Assembly: GCA_015680685.1 (NCBI GenBank)
Contig: MNCI01026937.1
Span: forward strand, 599,678 to 650,066
Reading direction: 5' to 3'
Length of the DNA: 50,389 nt
Source of the DNA: Gnetum montanum
Lineage: Eukaryota > Streptophyta > Gnetopsida > Gnetales > Gnetaceae
In this document: positions 10,115 to 22,110 of the stretch, piece after piece
How positions within the stretch are numbered: the first letter of the stretch is position 1
Layout: each line of letters starts with the position of its first letter
The notes under the pieces: generated by a model
The model's database searches: none
The model's input: the letters and a program-made list of their open reading frames with translations, nothing else
What the model was told of the DNA's origin: nothing
Translations under genes and position numbers: made by a program

Positions 10115-12609
10115 TCGCTCTTGCTTTTTCCATGCTTTATTGTTTCTTATCATGCACACAGCAGGTTGTCGTCGGTCGTCACGGTTGCGTTCAGAATATG
10201 TTAAAAGTCTCCTTTCTGAAAAGCCTGAGGCAGTATGTCATGTCATGCAGGAGTCATAGTTTAGTGATTAGAAAATGACGTTCAAGTCGGGTTAAAATCT
10301 ACAAAATTATGGGTCAAATTTTAGTGATGGGATTAGGCTTAACTATGGTGGTGTTAATCTCCCAATGATCTATGTGAAAATAAGGGGTGTATGAATGTGT
10401 GACTATATATCAAAGAGCATATATGCGAAAATCATAATGGTGCAGGAAAATGTGGGGGTACGAAGATGTGAGTGGCCTTGAAAGTAATTATTTATCTATG
10501 TTTTAATGAAGTATTACGTTGGGTATATGAATTGTTTGGTTTTATTCAAACTTTCAACCTCGCAAAAGGGAATTTATGGAACTGCAAACTAATAAAAACC
10601 TTATCGATAAAGGAAAGAACAGTTTTACGTATAAATTAGTGAATTACATAAAAAAAGATAACCTCTCTAACACTTAAATCTCGAAAAGCTTACTTTAAAA
10701 GTACAGGCGTAGAATGAGAATGATATCATTGCATATTTCTGGAAACTAAAAACTGGAAATTTCTATTATTTCAATTAATGTTAACAATTTCCTTTACTGG
10801 CAAGACGGTTTCACGAGGATCGGGTTTCTTTCCAACCACTGTATGCTTGTTGGATCCTTTGAACCCATATCCATATGCGCATCTGGTGATCTGGGTCAGA
10901 CTTAGCCTCAATGCAGCCGATCGAACCAGTAAATCAGGAAACCACGTTCTAGGCCGGGATCTGCTAATGAATATGTTTCTACCTTTCCTAAAAATGCCTT
11001 TCTTACCTTTTTTTTTTAATTAAAAGATTTGTAAGGAAATATGTTTTGTGTAAGATTATTCTCTTTGGAATGCGTAATGGGGTTAAAGAGTGTGAAGATT
11101 CATTTGGGTTCCATGCTATATTAACCATCCGAGTAAAACTACATAGCCTTAATTAATTTCTAAACCTTATCACAAGGATATGTAGGCTTGTTTGGGAGGC
11201 TTTTGCCTCTCGGATTTAGACCACAGCCTTTTTCTTTGGAGTAGAGCTTAGTGTTGGATTTGTTAGAGTAGAGGCACATCTTAGCTCTCTAAGGGGATCC
11301 ATATCGTGTCTATGTGTTTGTGTGGATGTGCATGCCTCGTTGGTATAGTTGTGTATTTGTTTGCTTACAACATATTCACTATGCCTCTAACCCATAAAAT
11401 ATAGAAATAGGTTAACTGCCCTCTTTTATGAATATTGATGATGATATTTACTACCACAAAATGAATTAGAGAAAGTATCAATAATGAGTATGTTTTTTAA
11501 GTTGTAAAACCTGGCCTGGACACAACCACTTGAAATAGGTTAGGCTTTCATTCATCCATCACCCTCTTAAGGCTTTGCCTTGGTAGGATGAGCATTAAGC
11601 TTTTGGGTGATGATCCTTTAGTCAATCTCATCTTGTTGAGACAAGAATACGTTGATGACCAATAATGAACATGTCTTTGAAGTTTCAAGAGATGAAACTA
11701 AAATAACATAACATCTTTAACTATAGTGAATAATAACACTTTTAGTATGAGTCATAATATTATTTTTACATAAATAACATTCTATAATAGATATTTCATA
11801 TGAACTAGTTCAGCTATATATTTATAACATATATAAATAATAATCTTTTTCTTTTACAAAAAATTGCATGGGTTGATTTTTAAAAAAATTGTATAATAGA
11901 GGATAAAAATTTTGGGAAATATAATTTAGTGTTGCATAATTTATAAATGGGATATGTCAAAACCCAAAAAATGAATAAAAATATTTAAAAATTTCAAAGT
12001 ATATCAAATCATCAAAGAGAGTTTTTTTAAAATAAAAAATAAAAAATCCCAATGCTTTTGGAGATGTTTTTTCAGGTTTTCATCCTTACAACCAATCCTA
12101 AAACCCTCCCCTCTAGGGCAGGAAAAGGATTAGGCCTTGTCTTTATTCAAAAGCACCCTCATAGGTTTTCATTTCTTACTAATGGGTTTCTTGTAAAGAG
12201 AAGCAAAAAATGCTCTCTAAAAAAACAAAAAAAAAACGAACACATCGATTAAAAATAAAGAACAAATATCAACAAAAGCTGGAAGCTTCCCATCCTTGAG
12301 TCTCCAAAATAAAAATAGATTAATATTGTAGAAAAAAATTAATTGTTTAACTTTCAATTGGAGCTTTTTTACTTGAAGTTGTAGCTGAAAAGTGACATTT
12401 TTGAAAACTTATTTTATAAAAGAATAAACAAAATAACATATAAACTACTATCCACATTCCTCTTCTAGATAACTTTTAATTTGGAAATAATAAATTATTG
12501 GTTTGATTTTATTGATAACATTGAGTTATAAAGTTCTATTTATATTCTATTAATGTTTCATGTTAGCTAGACATCTAAAAAGATACTTATTCATTTTGTA
12601 AGAAGGTTC
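10115..12609. other. Intergenic DNA downstream of the P450
   Basis: This stretch is AT-rich. No AATAAA was found close to the P450 stop at 10114; TTTATTGTTTC at about 10136 is the nearest T-rich element. The segment 10760-10985 is less AT-rich and open for 81 codons on the plus strand, but it matches no family I recognise. No LTRs, tRNAs or transposon ends were recognised. Confidence 0.5.
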
Positions 12610-12937
12610 AAAGGGATCCATAGCCCAGATCATTGACGAATATCGACGCCGCAGGGCGGAAGGGCCGGGACAGCCCAGTAGGGACAATAACTAAAGACCC
12701 GTCCATGTCTCCCGGCCGGTGCCGACGCGGGCAGACAGGGAGCCCGGGGTGTGATTTTCTTGGCTTTGGTTTGGTTTCTGGTTCTTGGGTGGTGGGTCGC
12801 TTTTGGGTGGCCATGTGTCCTTGACGGGAATTTCCTGGCGTGGGGCCAGCGGCCCTGACCCGAGCTGTACCATGTACCGCTTCCCTTTTTGATATAAAAT
12901 TCGCCCGACCTTTATTCAAAAAAAAAAGGGATCCATA
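12610..12937 (+). mobile_element. GC-rich non-LTR retroposon (5'-truncated LINE or SINE) with 13-bp TSD
   Basis: AAAGGGATCCATA occurs at 12610-12622 and again at 12925-12937, flanking a GC-rich segment of about 300 bp that differs sharply from the AT-rich surroundings. The segment ends GATATAAAATTCGCCCGACC, then TTTATTC and a run of ten A residues that merges with the right repeat. A long direct repeat plus an A-tail is the mark of target-primed reverse transcription. The ending recalls plant L1-type 3' UTRs, so a 5'-truncated LINE is likelier than a SINE; no tRNA A/B boxes are visible. The 103-codon minus-strand open frame across it is a by-product of GC-richness. Confidence 0.75.
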
Positions 12938-13089
12938 AACGAGGAATAAAAAGTTAGAATTGTAAGCATCAAAACATTAACTATCATTAGCCTAGCCCAA
13001 CAAAATGGGATCAACTATAACATTGACTATATGTATCCTTTAACCTAAAAGCAACACAATATATTTGCAGAACTTAAGAGGAATATAAT

Positions 13090-13970
13090 TGATAAGTAGC
13101 AAGTAGTCCCTATGCCCAACCATATGAATCATAGGTGTTGCATTAGCAATCTGGTTGAATTCTATGGACTAAGCTCCTAAATGCACCAATGGGCAAAGAT
13201 AATGACTTAGAGACACGATTTTTGTCTTCTTGGCTTTATTTGTGGAAGCTCATTTGTATAGTTAAGTATAAGCCAAGGAACATGATTTTTATATATATTC
13301 TATATTTTATTTGATTAAGTCTAAGTGTAAAAAAAAGGTAATTAATTGTAAATTTACTAATTAACTATCTAATTCCTTGATCTAACTATCCTAACATAAG
13401 CATCTGGGCACACCTTCCATGCACATCTTGAACTCATTAGGAATGTTGTTGGGTTGCAAAGTGTTAGGCTATTGGGTGTACCAAGTGATAACACTACTGG
13501 GATTACCAAGTGTTAATGGTATATTTGAGGCAGTTGTACTTATATTTGATTATTGAGAATATAAATTAACTAAGTTCATGAATATAAAATGCATAAGTAA
13601 TAAAGTGCATAATAGAAACATTAAGCTATTCTTAAGTGCTACAAGGAATTCCAAGAAACTCATCTTTATTGTCAGCACATCAAAGTGTTCAAGTACATTG
13701 ATGTTCGAATAAGGAGCCATACAATCCTTGAAGTCCTACTACCAGCACTCAAAAAATATTCTAACTCTTATGGAAGAAAATTGTAAGAACTTGGCTACTC
13801 TATCAACTTAATGTGTCATAAATGCAGTGGACATGTACATTTATATAGGCAAAACTAGACACTGTGTCGATGTATTTGCCTTAATGCATCTAACCATACA
13901 TCGATGTGGCTACATTGGTAGGGATGTGCCAATGCATGTCCATCGACATAGCCTATCAAATGATTCATCA
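13090..13970 (-). repeat. Element D 3' LTR, 881 bp
   Basis: It starts TGATAAG (from TGATGAG) and ends TTCATCA at 13970. It pairs with 39401-40247: both share the sub-family sequence with GCAAGTAGTCC and the phrase GCTCCTAAATGCACCAATGG, unlike the LTRs of C. The TATA box on the minus strand lies near 13837-13847. It is followed by the polypurine tract of D. Confidence 0.88.
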
Positions 13971-13980
13971 TACCCTCACG
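13971..13980 (-). promoter_or_regulatory. Element D polypurine tract
   Basis: On the minus strand this reads CGTGAGGGTA directly before the 3' LTR. It primes plus-strand DNA synthesis. The equivalent in C is CGTGGGGGTA. Confidence 0.65.
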
Positions 13981-14208
13981 ATTGAATGAAAATTCATCCT
14001 CAAGTAAACAAAAATGGGATCAAGTTTCTTACAAAATTGGAAAGGTATGGAATTATTGATTGACAAACTCTACTTGATTGACTTTGAGTGCTGAATTGTA
14101 TGGATTTACAAAAATTGATAAAAATGGGTGTCTTGGACAACAAAATCGGACACCCTTTCAAAAAATGTCCAACAACAGTCCTCTAATTTTTGAAGACGAA
14201 GAGAAGTT

Positions 14209-17043
14209 CAAATAGTGCCAAGAGATGAAGACTCTTGGGGTGTTGAAGGACCTTCTTCAGGCTTTGACGCTTGTGGTGTTGGTGGCTGAGGCTGAGGCTA
14301 TGGCTGTGGCTATGGCTATTATGCTATAGCAACTACTTCTAGTGGAAGATGAAAGACATCCAATAATGCCTTCATCTTCTCCTCCTTACTCCATGGTCAT
14401 ACACAATTCATGCGGCTTCACCAATGTGCGTTGGCACAGGGACATCCCACAAATAAGGCATTGTTAGGAACAACTCCTTAACATTGACACACGATGCTAC
14501 AAATTGTTTATGTTCTATGTCTAACATCTTTACAAGGTTTTGTAGTTCATGATAGTTATTCATTCTTCTAGCCAATTTCTCAACGTTAGTAAATCGGCTC
14601 TTAACAACTTCAATCTCCGCATTAGTTGTTTCCAACTTTTGCTTGGTGTTTTTGTGATGCTTAAAATTAGCCTCATAGAGCTAGCCACCTGCTTCTCCAA
14701 CTCTAACCTTGGCCTTCCAACTATTAGCATTGCCTAGTTTACATAGTGAAGGTTGGCAAGATCCATGTATTCTATCATCTCTTCAATTTGCAGCTCCTTC
14801 AGGTAGATTTCTACTTTGTTGTAGGCATTTAAACCATTAAAGATTAGCTACCATACATTGACTCTCTATTGGAGCTGCTGGAGGACCTCGTATGCCATGA
14901 CCAGTTGTATTTATTTCTCGTTTACCTCCTTAAGGAGCCCTACCTAATCCTTATAGTGACTTTTCACATGTTTAAACTTCAAGGCCTCATTTTTCTAGGT
15001 GGCTACTTTAATGGCCATTTTCTAGCGAAGTGTCCAAACCTGCTCCATTGATAGGTTAGAGTTCTCCACTGTCAACCATCTCAAATCCATGTTCACCTTA
15101 GTGAGCTGCTCATGCTATTGTCTTATAAATTTGACCATCTAGCCTTTTTTTCCCTTGACATTACATAGGTGGTGCATGTGTTTTGTCAAGGTCAGGTCCT
15201 TCTTACGGACTTGCACCAAGTCCTTATCGGTGAGGGTAGCAATTGCTTTTGATAAGGATGTGTCAAAGACCATCATCTCCTTTTTTAGTCAATTTTAAAG
15301 CTATTGGAAAGCTTCATCTTGTGGGATGGTTTGGTTGAGAATAATGACATCAGCTAAGAAAGTTCTCAATTTTGCAACCTCAACAACCAACCTTCAATTC
15401 TTACTGGTGGCTACCTCAAGTTGGGTGTTTGTCATGATGAGCTTGCCCTTTATTTCCAATAGCTCTAATTAGGTTGTAGTAATTTCATCCAGGAGATCAA
15501 AGATCTTTAGAAGCGATTGCCTAGTCCCCACCAATCAGTTCAACACTTCTTCATGTTAGATTATGCTTAGCCTCCTGCTTGCCACTGTTGTGGAAGCTTG
15601 CACATCTTTAAGTTCAGCAACATCTAGCATGGCTACCATAGGAGCGTTCAATGCTTCCACCACCTTGTTAGGCATCACCTCACTGCTATTTCCTAGCCAT
15701 GTGCTACATCACTAGGAAAGTAGCCCCCTCATCTTCCTTTAGGTGCATCGAGAATGTTGCAATGTTAGAAATCTTGGGAAACTCCTATTGTCTAGGGATG
15801 GACATTGTAACCTCTTGGGTACTTGGGTTCAATCTTGTGAGCCCTTGTGCTCATTTGGATGGAAAAAAATGGGGTGGTCTCTTCCAGCCAGCTTATTATT
15901 CTAGTTACTTCATTGCGATGGCTCAACATTGGCTAGTAGATTAATGGTTCATCCCGCTTGGCTCTCCTTGCTGCTACTATAAGAGCTACTCATGGAGTTT
16001 CCTCATGTATTCAATGGTTACACGAGCCTTTAGAATTATCTCTTCAATGGGTGGTGGTGGTGGTGGTGGTGGTTGCTCCTCCTTAAGTAGTTTGACTGGT
16101 GCTTTGTCCTTCATCATTTCTTTCTAGGAGGTGACAGGAGCATGTGGGTGGTATCATTGACATAACAAGCTATGCCTCCCCTTCGACAAAGTTTTCTAAT
16201 CAATCATGGGAAGGAGAGTGTCTTCCTCCCTTGTTTTCTTTGAAATGTTTCTTGATTTATAGGAAGACAAGCTGAGCAAGATTTATGGGAAATTTTCCAC
16301 TTAGAGTGGCACACACACACATGGAGAAGGCAGTGACTTTGCTAGGCTACACAGTTAGGTTTAAGTGGTAGGCTACAATTTTAAAATAAACTCTCTCTAT
16401 CTCAGTTGATGCATCATACGTCTTCTAACTTACCCCATAGCATAGTTCGATTCACTCCTTCTTTCTTTAGGATTTTCTTGTGTTGGGATCTTTGCCAATG
16501 TTTTCCTAATGTGCAGTAGTACAAGGGCCTCTGCAATGGCCTCAACTAAATAGGACACACTAATGTCCTTGATCTTAATAATTGTATTTGCTTGTCAGTT
16601 GTTCTAGAAAAGGTAGTTTTCCCCCATGTACTACTTCCCATTGAAAGTGAGGATGGGCCACCTGGGGGACCCTTGGAATTAAGTCTTGACCTCCTTTGAT
16701 GCCAAGTCTAAGAAGAGGCCAAAGTTGAGTTCCTGAAGAATTGAACTCTAGATTTCCTTGGAGTAAATTTGCTTAAGGCAAGCCTCAGTCAAAGTCACCT
16801 CCAGATTTGACCTAGGCTTTGGTACCTCATCCTACATTGATTAGCCTATCTTAGCTATGGGAATATGTTAGATAGATTCAACTTTGGGCTTCTCTTGAAG
16901 AGGTTTCGTTGCATGTGTCTCTACATTGCATGTGTCTCTACTTCATCTTCTTGGGGTTGTTGTAGCTATTGGTCCCTTCCCCCTCTAGGCCACTTCTCTC
17001 TTGATTGGGATGGTCCTTCACCCTATGGTCTCTTCAGTGCCAT
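14209..17043 (-). pseudogene. Extra gene of element D (post-integrase ORF), broken
   Basis: This decayed frame runs from ATG (17043) to a TGA at 14209, 2835 bp or about 944 codons, matching the copy in C (2829 bp). It begins MALKRP, then a TAG. A block near 16780-16600 reads LQELNFGLFLDLASKEVKT. Near 16260-16060 lies a conserved stretch ending in a proline run (about nine CCA codons, 16050-16071). The C-terminal half is rich in K, E, L and Q, as in a coiled coil; an open part (14635-14408) reads MNNYHELQNLVKMLDIEHKQ then TMPYLWDVPVPTHIGEAA. The end, PEEGPSTPQE, matches SEGPSKPQE in C. It occupies the place of the env-like ORF of Athila elements, but no membrane segment is seen. Function unknown; it may be a homologue of plant transposon-associated ORFs. 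Confidence 0.7.
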
Positions 17044-17491
17044 CTGCAATCACAACCATAACCCAAGCTTAGTGTTTCATGTGCAACCATTAATACCTTT
17101 GATACCTTTCCTCATTTTGGAAAGTTACACTTTAGTTAGTTGTGATCATGATGGATGGATTATTTTATTATTATTTTATCTATTGAGCTACCCAAGTTTG
17201 TTGATGAGGATTAGCTTAGTATAGATTGGTAACTTTAATAATATTTTATTAGTTAAACCTTGGGAAGTTAGAAAAATTTCAAAAAAATTTCCATCATAAA
17301 CCATAGGTTTGTGGTCCCCCCACAAGGTAAAGCTCATATCCAGTAGTTGAAGGATCAAAGAAAGAGTGAATTTAGATAGCAATTAGAAAGTTATGGCTAT
17401 GGGAAGGCTTTGGGCTCTAAAAATTGTAAAAAATCCTCTAGTGTTAGGAGGAAAATCTAAAATTTGGCTAACTTCCATAGTGTATTTATAG
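17044..17491 (-). promoter_or_regulatory. Internal promoter and leader intron of element D extra gene
   Basis: On the minus strand a TATA box CTATAAATAC lies at 17482-17491. A leader of about 150 nt follows, then an intron-like AT-rich stretch ending TGTGATTGCAG immediately before ATGGCACTG. The donor, seen as GGTAAGC in copy C, is decayed to TATGAGC here. The layout (TATA, short exon, intron ending at the start codon) is shared with C. Confidence 0.6.
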
Positions 17492-17773
17492 TATTTTTCC
17501 CCTACATCAATGCATTGGGTTGCATCGATGGAAATGCATTGATGTAACCATAGATAAGAATTTTTACTTGCAAAAAACTAATATAGAAAAAGAGTTTTTT
17601 GATGAAATTGGAGTCCAAAGGAAGCCTATAAAGCCTAGATTAAGGACAAAACATTAAAGAGGGCTTGGCATGCAATTGGGAAAGGAGATCTGGTTGGAGT
17701 TGAATATTAAGGAGTGCAAAAACTAGATGTTTTGTGGTAGAAAAAAATGGGTTTGAGAGCAAGATGACCAAGG
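17492..17773 (-). other. Element D spacer upstream of extra gene
   Basis: This is noncoding DNA between integrase and the extra gene, cut by C at CAAGG (17769-17773). It contains repeated CATCGATG and CATTGATG words at about 17505-17545, similar to words in the U3 of D's LTR. Confidence 0.6.
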
Positions 17774-18610
17774 TGATGAGCAGCGAGGTACTCCTATGCC
17801 CAACCATACGAATCAGAGAGCATTCATGTGCAATCCAATCAAATTTTGTGGACTTTATAGTTTTCGATGCACTAGTCTTCTAGGAAGTGAATCTTTCATT
17901 AAGGTTATTCATTGTCTTCCCAATTACACTTGTGACATACACTGGTATGGTTAAGTTTAATTGAGGCATTTGATTTTTATCATTTTTTATTTTATGGATT
18001 TGGTATTTAAAAAGAGATAAAGTAATTGGATTAACTAATTAACTAGCATCTAAGCAGTCCTAACATAAGCATCTAGTCCCACTTTCTTTCCATGTCTTGA
18101 ATCCACGTACCCACTGCTGGGTTACCAAGCGCTATTCTATTAGGTGTACCAAGCAATAACACTACTGGGATTACCAAGTGAATTTGTGTTAATCTATCTA
18201 GCTTATCTTACTTAATTATCTTAATTACTAAAAGACATTGAATAAGTAATTGAAAAAGTTAAATGCATAAATGAAATATTTAATCTATCCAGAATACTGC
18301 AAGGTTTATTAGAAATATCATCTTTATTACTGCACACACTATCATGCTCAAGTACAACAATGCTCGAATAAAGATCCATACACTCAATGACTCTTGCTGT
18401 GGGCACTCGGGAAAACATTCTAACTCAAATGTGAAAACTACAAGAGCTTTGCTACTACTATGATAAAACATGCCATAAATGATGTTAGTGAGCACGTATT
18501 TATAAACCAGTATAGACCCCTATGTCGACAAGGCCACATTGACTCAATTGACTATATTGATGGGGCCTCATTGACGGGGCCTAGTCAATGCAACAAACCA
18601 AAACTCATCA
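17774..18610 (-). repeat. Element C 3' LTR, 837 bp
   Basis: The LTR is bounded by TGATGAG (17774) and CTCATCA (18610). The left flank is the CAAGG duplication, with no primer site, while the right side carries a polypurine tract, so this is the 3' LTR of a minus-strand element. The U3 holds only one or two copies of the GGGGCC/GTCAATG unit that is expanded in the 5' LTR. Three copies of a TTACCAAGYG-type motif lie between 18116 and 18182. Confidence 0.9.
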
Positions 18611-18620
18611 TACCCCCACG
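18611..18620 (-). promoter_or_regulatory. Element C polypurine tract
   Basis: On the minus strand this reads CGTGGGGGTA immediately before the 3' LTR start TGATGAG. Its position and purine run fit the plus-strand primer site. Confidence 0.75.
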
Positions 18621-18845
18621 ATTAGATGAAAACTTGTCCTCGAGTTCTTTACAAAATTGGGAAGGTATGGAATATTGACTACCTTTGACATAATAAGAAA
18701 AAATGGACATAACAATTGAGTGCTTAGTGTAAAAATCAACACATTACAAAAATTGTGGTGTTCATGACACAAACTTGAACATAATGACATGATTCTTCAA
18801 AACTGGATAGCACATTCTTTGATGGCGTGAAGTTGATGGAGAAGG

Positions 18846-21674
18846 TTAAAAAATACGAGGCAATGGTGGCTCTTGAGGTTTTGAGGGACCTTCACTAGCT
18901 TCAGGCACATGTGGTGGTAGAGGCAGCTATAGTTGTCCTGCTACTATTGCTACTTTAGGTGAAAGGTGAAAAGCATCCAATAATGCCTTTATTTTCTCTT
19001 TTTTACTCATTGGATTGTTTACAATCCATGTAGCTTCATCAATGTGGGCTAAGGTTAGAACATCCCAAAGATAAGGTAAAACGAGAAAGAGCTCCTTCAC
19101 ATTGATGAACTAGGCCACCAATTGCTTGTTCTCAATGTTGAATGCTTGAAGAATGTCCTATAGTGCATGGTAGTCATTCATTCTTCTAGCCAAGTTCTTT
19201 GTGACTGATCACTAGTTGATGAATTTTTCCTTAAGAACCTCGAGTTCAACATTTGTAAGTACAAGCTTCTACTTGGTGTCTTTATGGATCTTGAACTCGA
19301 CCTTGTACAATAAGTATGAGCTAGCCACTTACTTTTCTACCAAGTTTGCATAACAGAGATTGGACAGTTCTATGTACTCTGTCATCTCTTCAATCTGCAA
19401 CTCCTTTGTACGAATTTCTGCCCTGTTGTAGGCATCAATCCCATTGATAATGGGTTGCCATGATTCTCTACCTTGTTAGTTGTTGGAGGGCCTCATTAAC
19501 TTTTGCCTTCACCAGTTGGATATTCTTTTCACTTACCTTCTTTTGTAGGCCAACCTAGTCTCTATAATGATTTTTAACTTTCTTGAATTTTAGAGCTTCA
19601 TTCTTCTAGGTGACAATATTAATAGTTGACTTCTGGTGTAAGGTGTGGACCTTCTCCATGGAAAGGCTACGATTTTCAACTACCAATCTTCTTAGTTCAA
19701 CATTTTCCCTAGTGAGCTACTCCTATTGTTGATGGATAAATTTTTCTAACTATTATTTTTACACATCAACGTTCCATAGGTGATGGTTTTCTATGGTCAA
19801 GGTCTCATTCTCTTGGCAAGTCTGCATCAAGTCCTTCTATACTGCATGAGCGTCAGCTCTTGCTATGGACTAATTAAAGACTACTGTTACCATTTCTCCC
19901 TCAACCCACTTAATTTTTTCTTAAAGTTGTTGAAAAGCTTCATCTTGTGTCAATGTAGGGTTGATAAGAGTAGGGTCAGCAATTCAAGCATGTAATTTGG
20001 CAACTTCTGCAGCCAAGCATTGATTATGTGCTTGAGCTATTTCAAGTTTCCCTTCCAAGATGATGCACTTGCCCTTTGCCTCTAGTAGCTTTGAATAGGT
20101 AGTAGTGATGGTATCTAGAAAATCAAAGATATCTGGAATCAATTGCCTAGTTCCCACTAGTTGGTCTAGTAGTTCTTCATGCTGGGCTACACTTAATATT
20201 CCGCTGATTTTCCCTACAGATGCCTACACATTTCTTAGTGTAGAAACATCTAGTTTAGGTGCCAAAGTTTTGTTTAATGCCTCAATGACTTGATCAACAA
20301 TGATCTTTGAAGTTTTCTCTTGCCCCTAGTGCTGCAGCACCAATATGATTACCTCCTCACCCTCCTCCAAGTGCACCAAAAAGGAAGCAACATTCCTAGA
20401 GATTTCTGGGAATAGATGATGCTGAGAGAGAGACACTGTCATCTTTCAGGCACTTGGATTTGACCTCATAGGCAACTATGTTCGTTGGGTAGATAGCATT
20501 GATCCACCTCCCTCCATCTGGCTAATTGTACGAGCCACTTCTCTAAGGTAACTCATGGCTAGTTTGTACATAGATGGATCTCCACCACTAGTTCCTACCT
20601 GCTACTCTTGTTGTTGCAAGAGTTGCTCTCAAAATTTCTGCATGTGTTTAACTACAGTCTAGGATTCTGGGGTTTGCTCATGAGTATGTGGTGGAGGTGG
20701 ACATTGCTACACCTCTTCTATGATCGTGGTAAGCATCTTATCCTTCATCATTTTAGCCCATGAAGCACTAGAAGCATGCCTAAGTATACTGTTTGTGTCG
20801 TGGACTATCCTTACCCTTTTATATATTTTTTTGATCAAGTAAGGGAAGGGCAAGGTCTTTCTTCCATGTTTATTCTCCTTGAAGTGCTTTTCTATCTCTA
20901 GATAGATTAATTGTAAAATATTTTCTAGAAAGTTTTCGCTTAGAGTGATGCATGCTTGGGCAAATAAGGCTATCACCTTATTAGGCCTCACCGTTGGATT
21001 GAAGTGGTAGGCTGCTATCTTAAAATAGACTTGCTCTGCTAGTGTGAACATGCCAAACTTCTTACGGTCAACCCCATAACACCCCTACATCCACTCCTTC
21101 TTTACTCTAGGGTTGTCTTGTGTTAACAACTCTACCAACTATGTTCCTATGTCTAATAGCCAAGGACCTGTGTAATGGCCTCCATTGAGTAGGACACTTG
21201 GATGGCCTTGATTTTCATAGAGGATCCTACTTTCTTGTTATTCTAGAAGTGATACGTTTCTCTCATATACCACTCTCCACTGGAAGTGATGATTGGCCAC
21301 ATGGGAAAGGCATGTAGTTGAGTTCTGACATCTTTTGGAGCCTGTTCAAGGAATGGTTTGAAATTCAGTTCTTGGAGAACTAAGCATTGGACCTCATAGC
21401 TACTAATTATGTCAAGATAGGCCTATGTGAGTATGACTTCCAATCTAGGTACAAGGCTTGGCACTTTGCCTCGCTGTGAATGTTCAAATGTGGTTGCCTC
21501 TTTGGGAATCTGTCAGACAGATTCCACCTTAACCTTGTCTCTGAGAGGTCCTGTTACATAGTTTACCTCAACCAATTCTTTTCCATGTTCTTGTTGGCTT
21601 CTTCCTCCTCTAGATCGCTTCTCCCATGGTTGTGATGGTCCCTCCTCCTATAGTCTCTTCAATTTTTGTGTCAT
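18846..21674 (-). pseudogene. Extra gene of element C (post-integrase ORF), broken
   Basis: The frame runs from ATG (21674) to TAA (18846), 2829 bp or about 942 codons with internal stops. N-terminal part: MTQKLKRL, a basic patch, LQELNFKPFLEQAPKDVR and TSSGEWYMRETYHFWNN. The longest open stretch (21051-20707) reads FNPTVRPNKVIALFAQACIT, ... ENKHGRKTLPFPYLIKKIYK; the LPFP-LI pattern after a globular block resembles the putative plant transposon protein domain (family recognition from memory, modest certainty). A proline-rich hinge (QCPPPPHTHEQ) and a long K/E/L/Q-rich, coiled-coil-like half follow. It ends LPYLWDVLTLAHIDEATW and SEGPSKPQEPPLPRIF. The same gene sits at the same place in D, so it belongs to the family and is not a one-off capture. 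Function unknown. Confidence 0.72.
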
Positions 21675-21966
21675 TTGTAATCACACATAACAACAGATTA
21701 GTAATTATTATGTAACTTAGAACAATTGGAATACCTTGTCTCATGAGGGGATTACATTTGGCTAAGGTGTGATTATGACTTGATAGATTAAGTAGTTAAT
21801 TATTAATTTAATCTTTGGTTTACCAAATTTGTTGAAAGGGTTAAATTCTTAAAAATTAATGAGTTAACAGGATTTATTACTTAACCTTTTAGGGGAGTTA
21901 TAAATTTTTTTGAAAAAGTTATCATCAAAACCTTGGGGTTTGCTACCCCCACAACTAAGAGCTTAC
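21675..21966 (-). other. Probable 5'-UTR intron of element C extra gene
   Basis: On the minus strand the donor CGAAG|GTAAGC is at 21966 and the interval ends directly at the ATG (21674). In D the end is GATTGCAG|ATG; here it has decayed to GATTACAA|ATG. The 292-bp interval is AT-rich and noncoding in both copies. Confidence 0.5.
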
Positions 21967-22110
21967 CTTCGATAATTGCAAGATTGAAGAATGATGTGAT
22001 TTGGATAAATGGTGTGAGAGTTATAAGCTTGAGAAGGCTTTGGGCTCTGAAAATTGTAAAAACTCCTTAGGTATTATGGACCAAATGTGAAAAATTCCTA
22101 AGTGTTTGCC

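Noticed and set aside
10778-11023. 81-codon plus-strand open frame downstream of the P450
   Set aside because: No family resemblance, no neighbouring exons, ends in a poly-T/Phe stretch.
12608-12919. 103-codon minus-strand open frame in the GC-rich insert
   Set aside because: It coincides with the retroposon bounded by the 13-bp duplication and has only low-complexity Pro/Arg composition.
16050-16071. (GGT)n run as an independent microsatellite
   Set aside because: It aligns with the proline-rich hinge of the extra gene in copy C and encodes a proline run on the minus strand.
17774-18610. LTR at 17774 as the 5' LTR of element D
   Set aside because: It has no primer site on its left, carries a polypurine tract on its right, belongs to the C sub-family, and forms an exact CAAGG pair with 31788.
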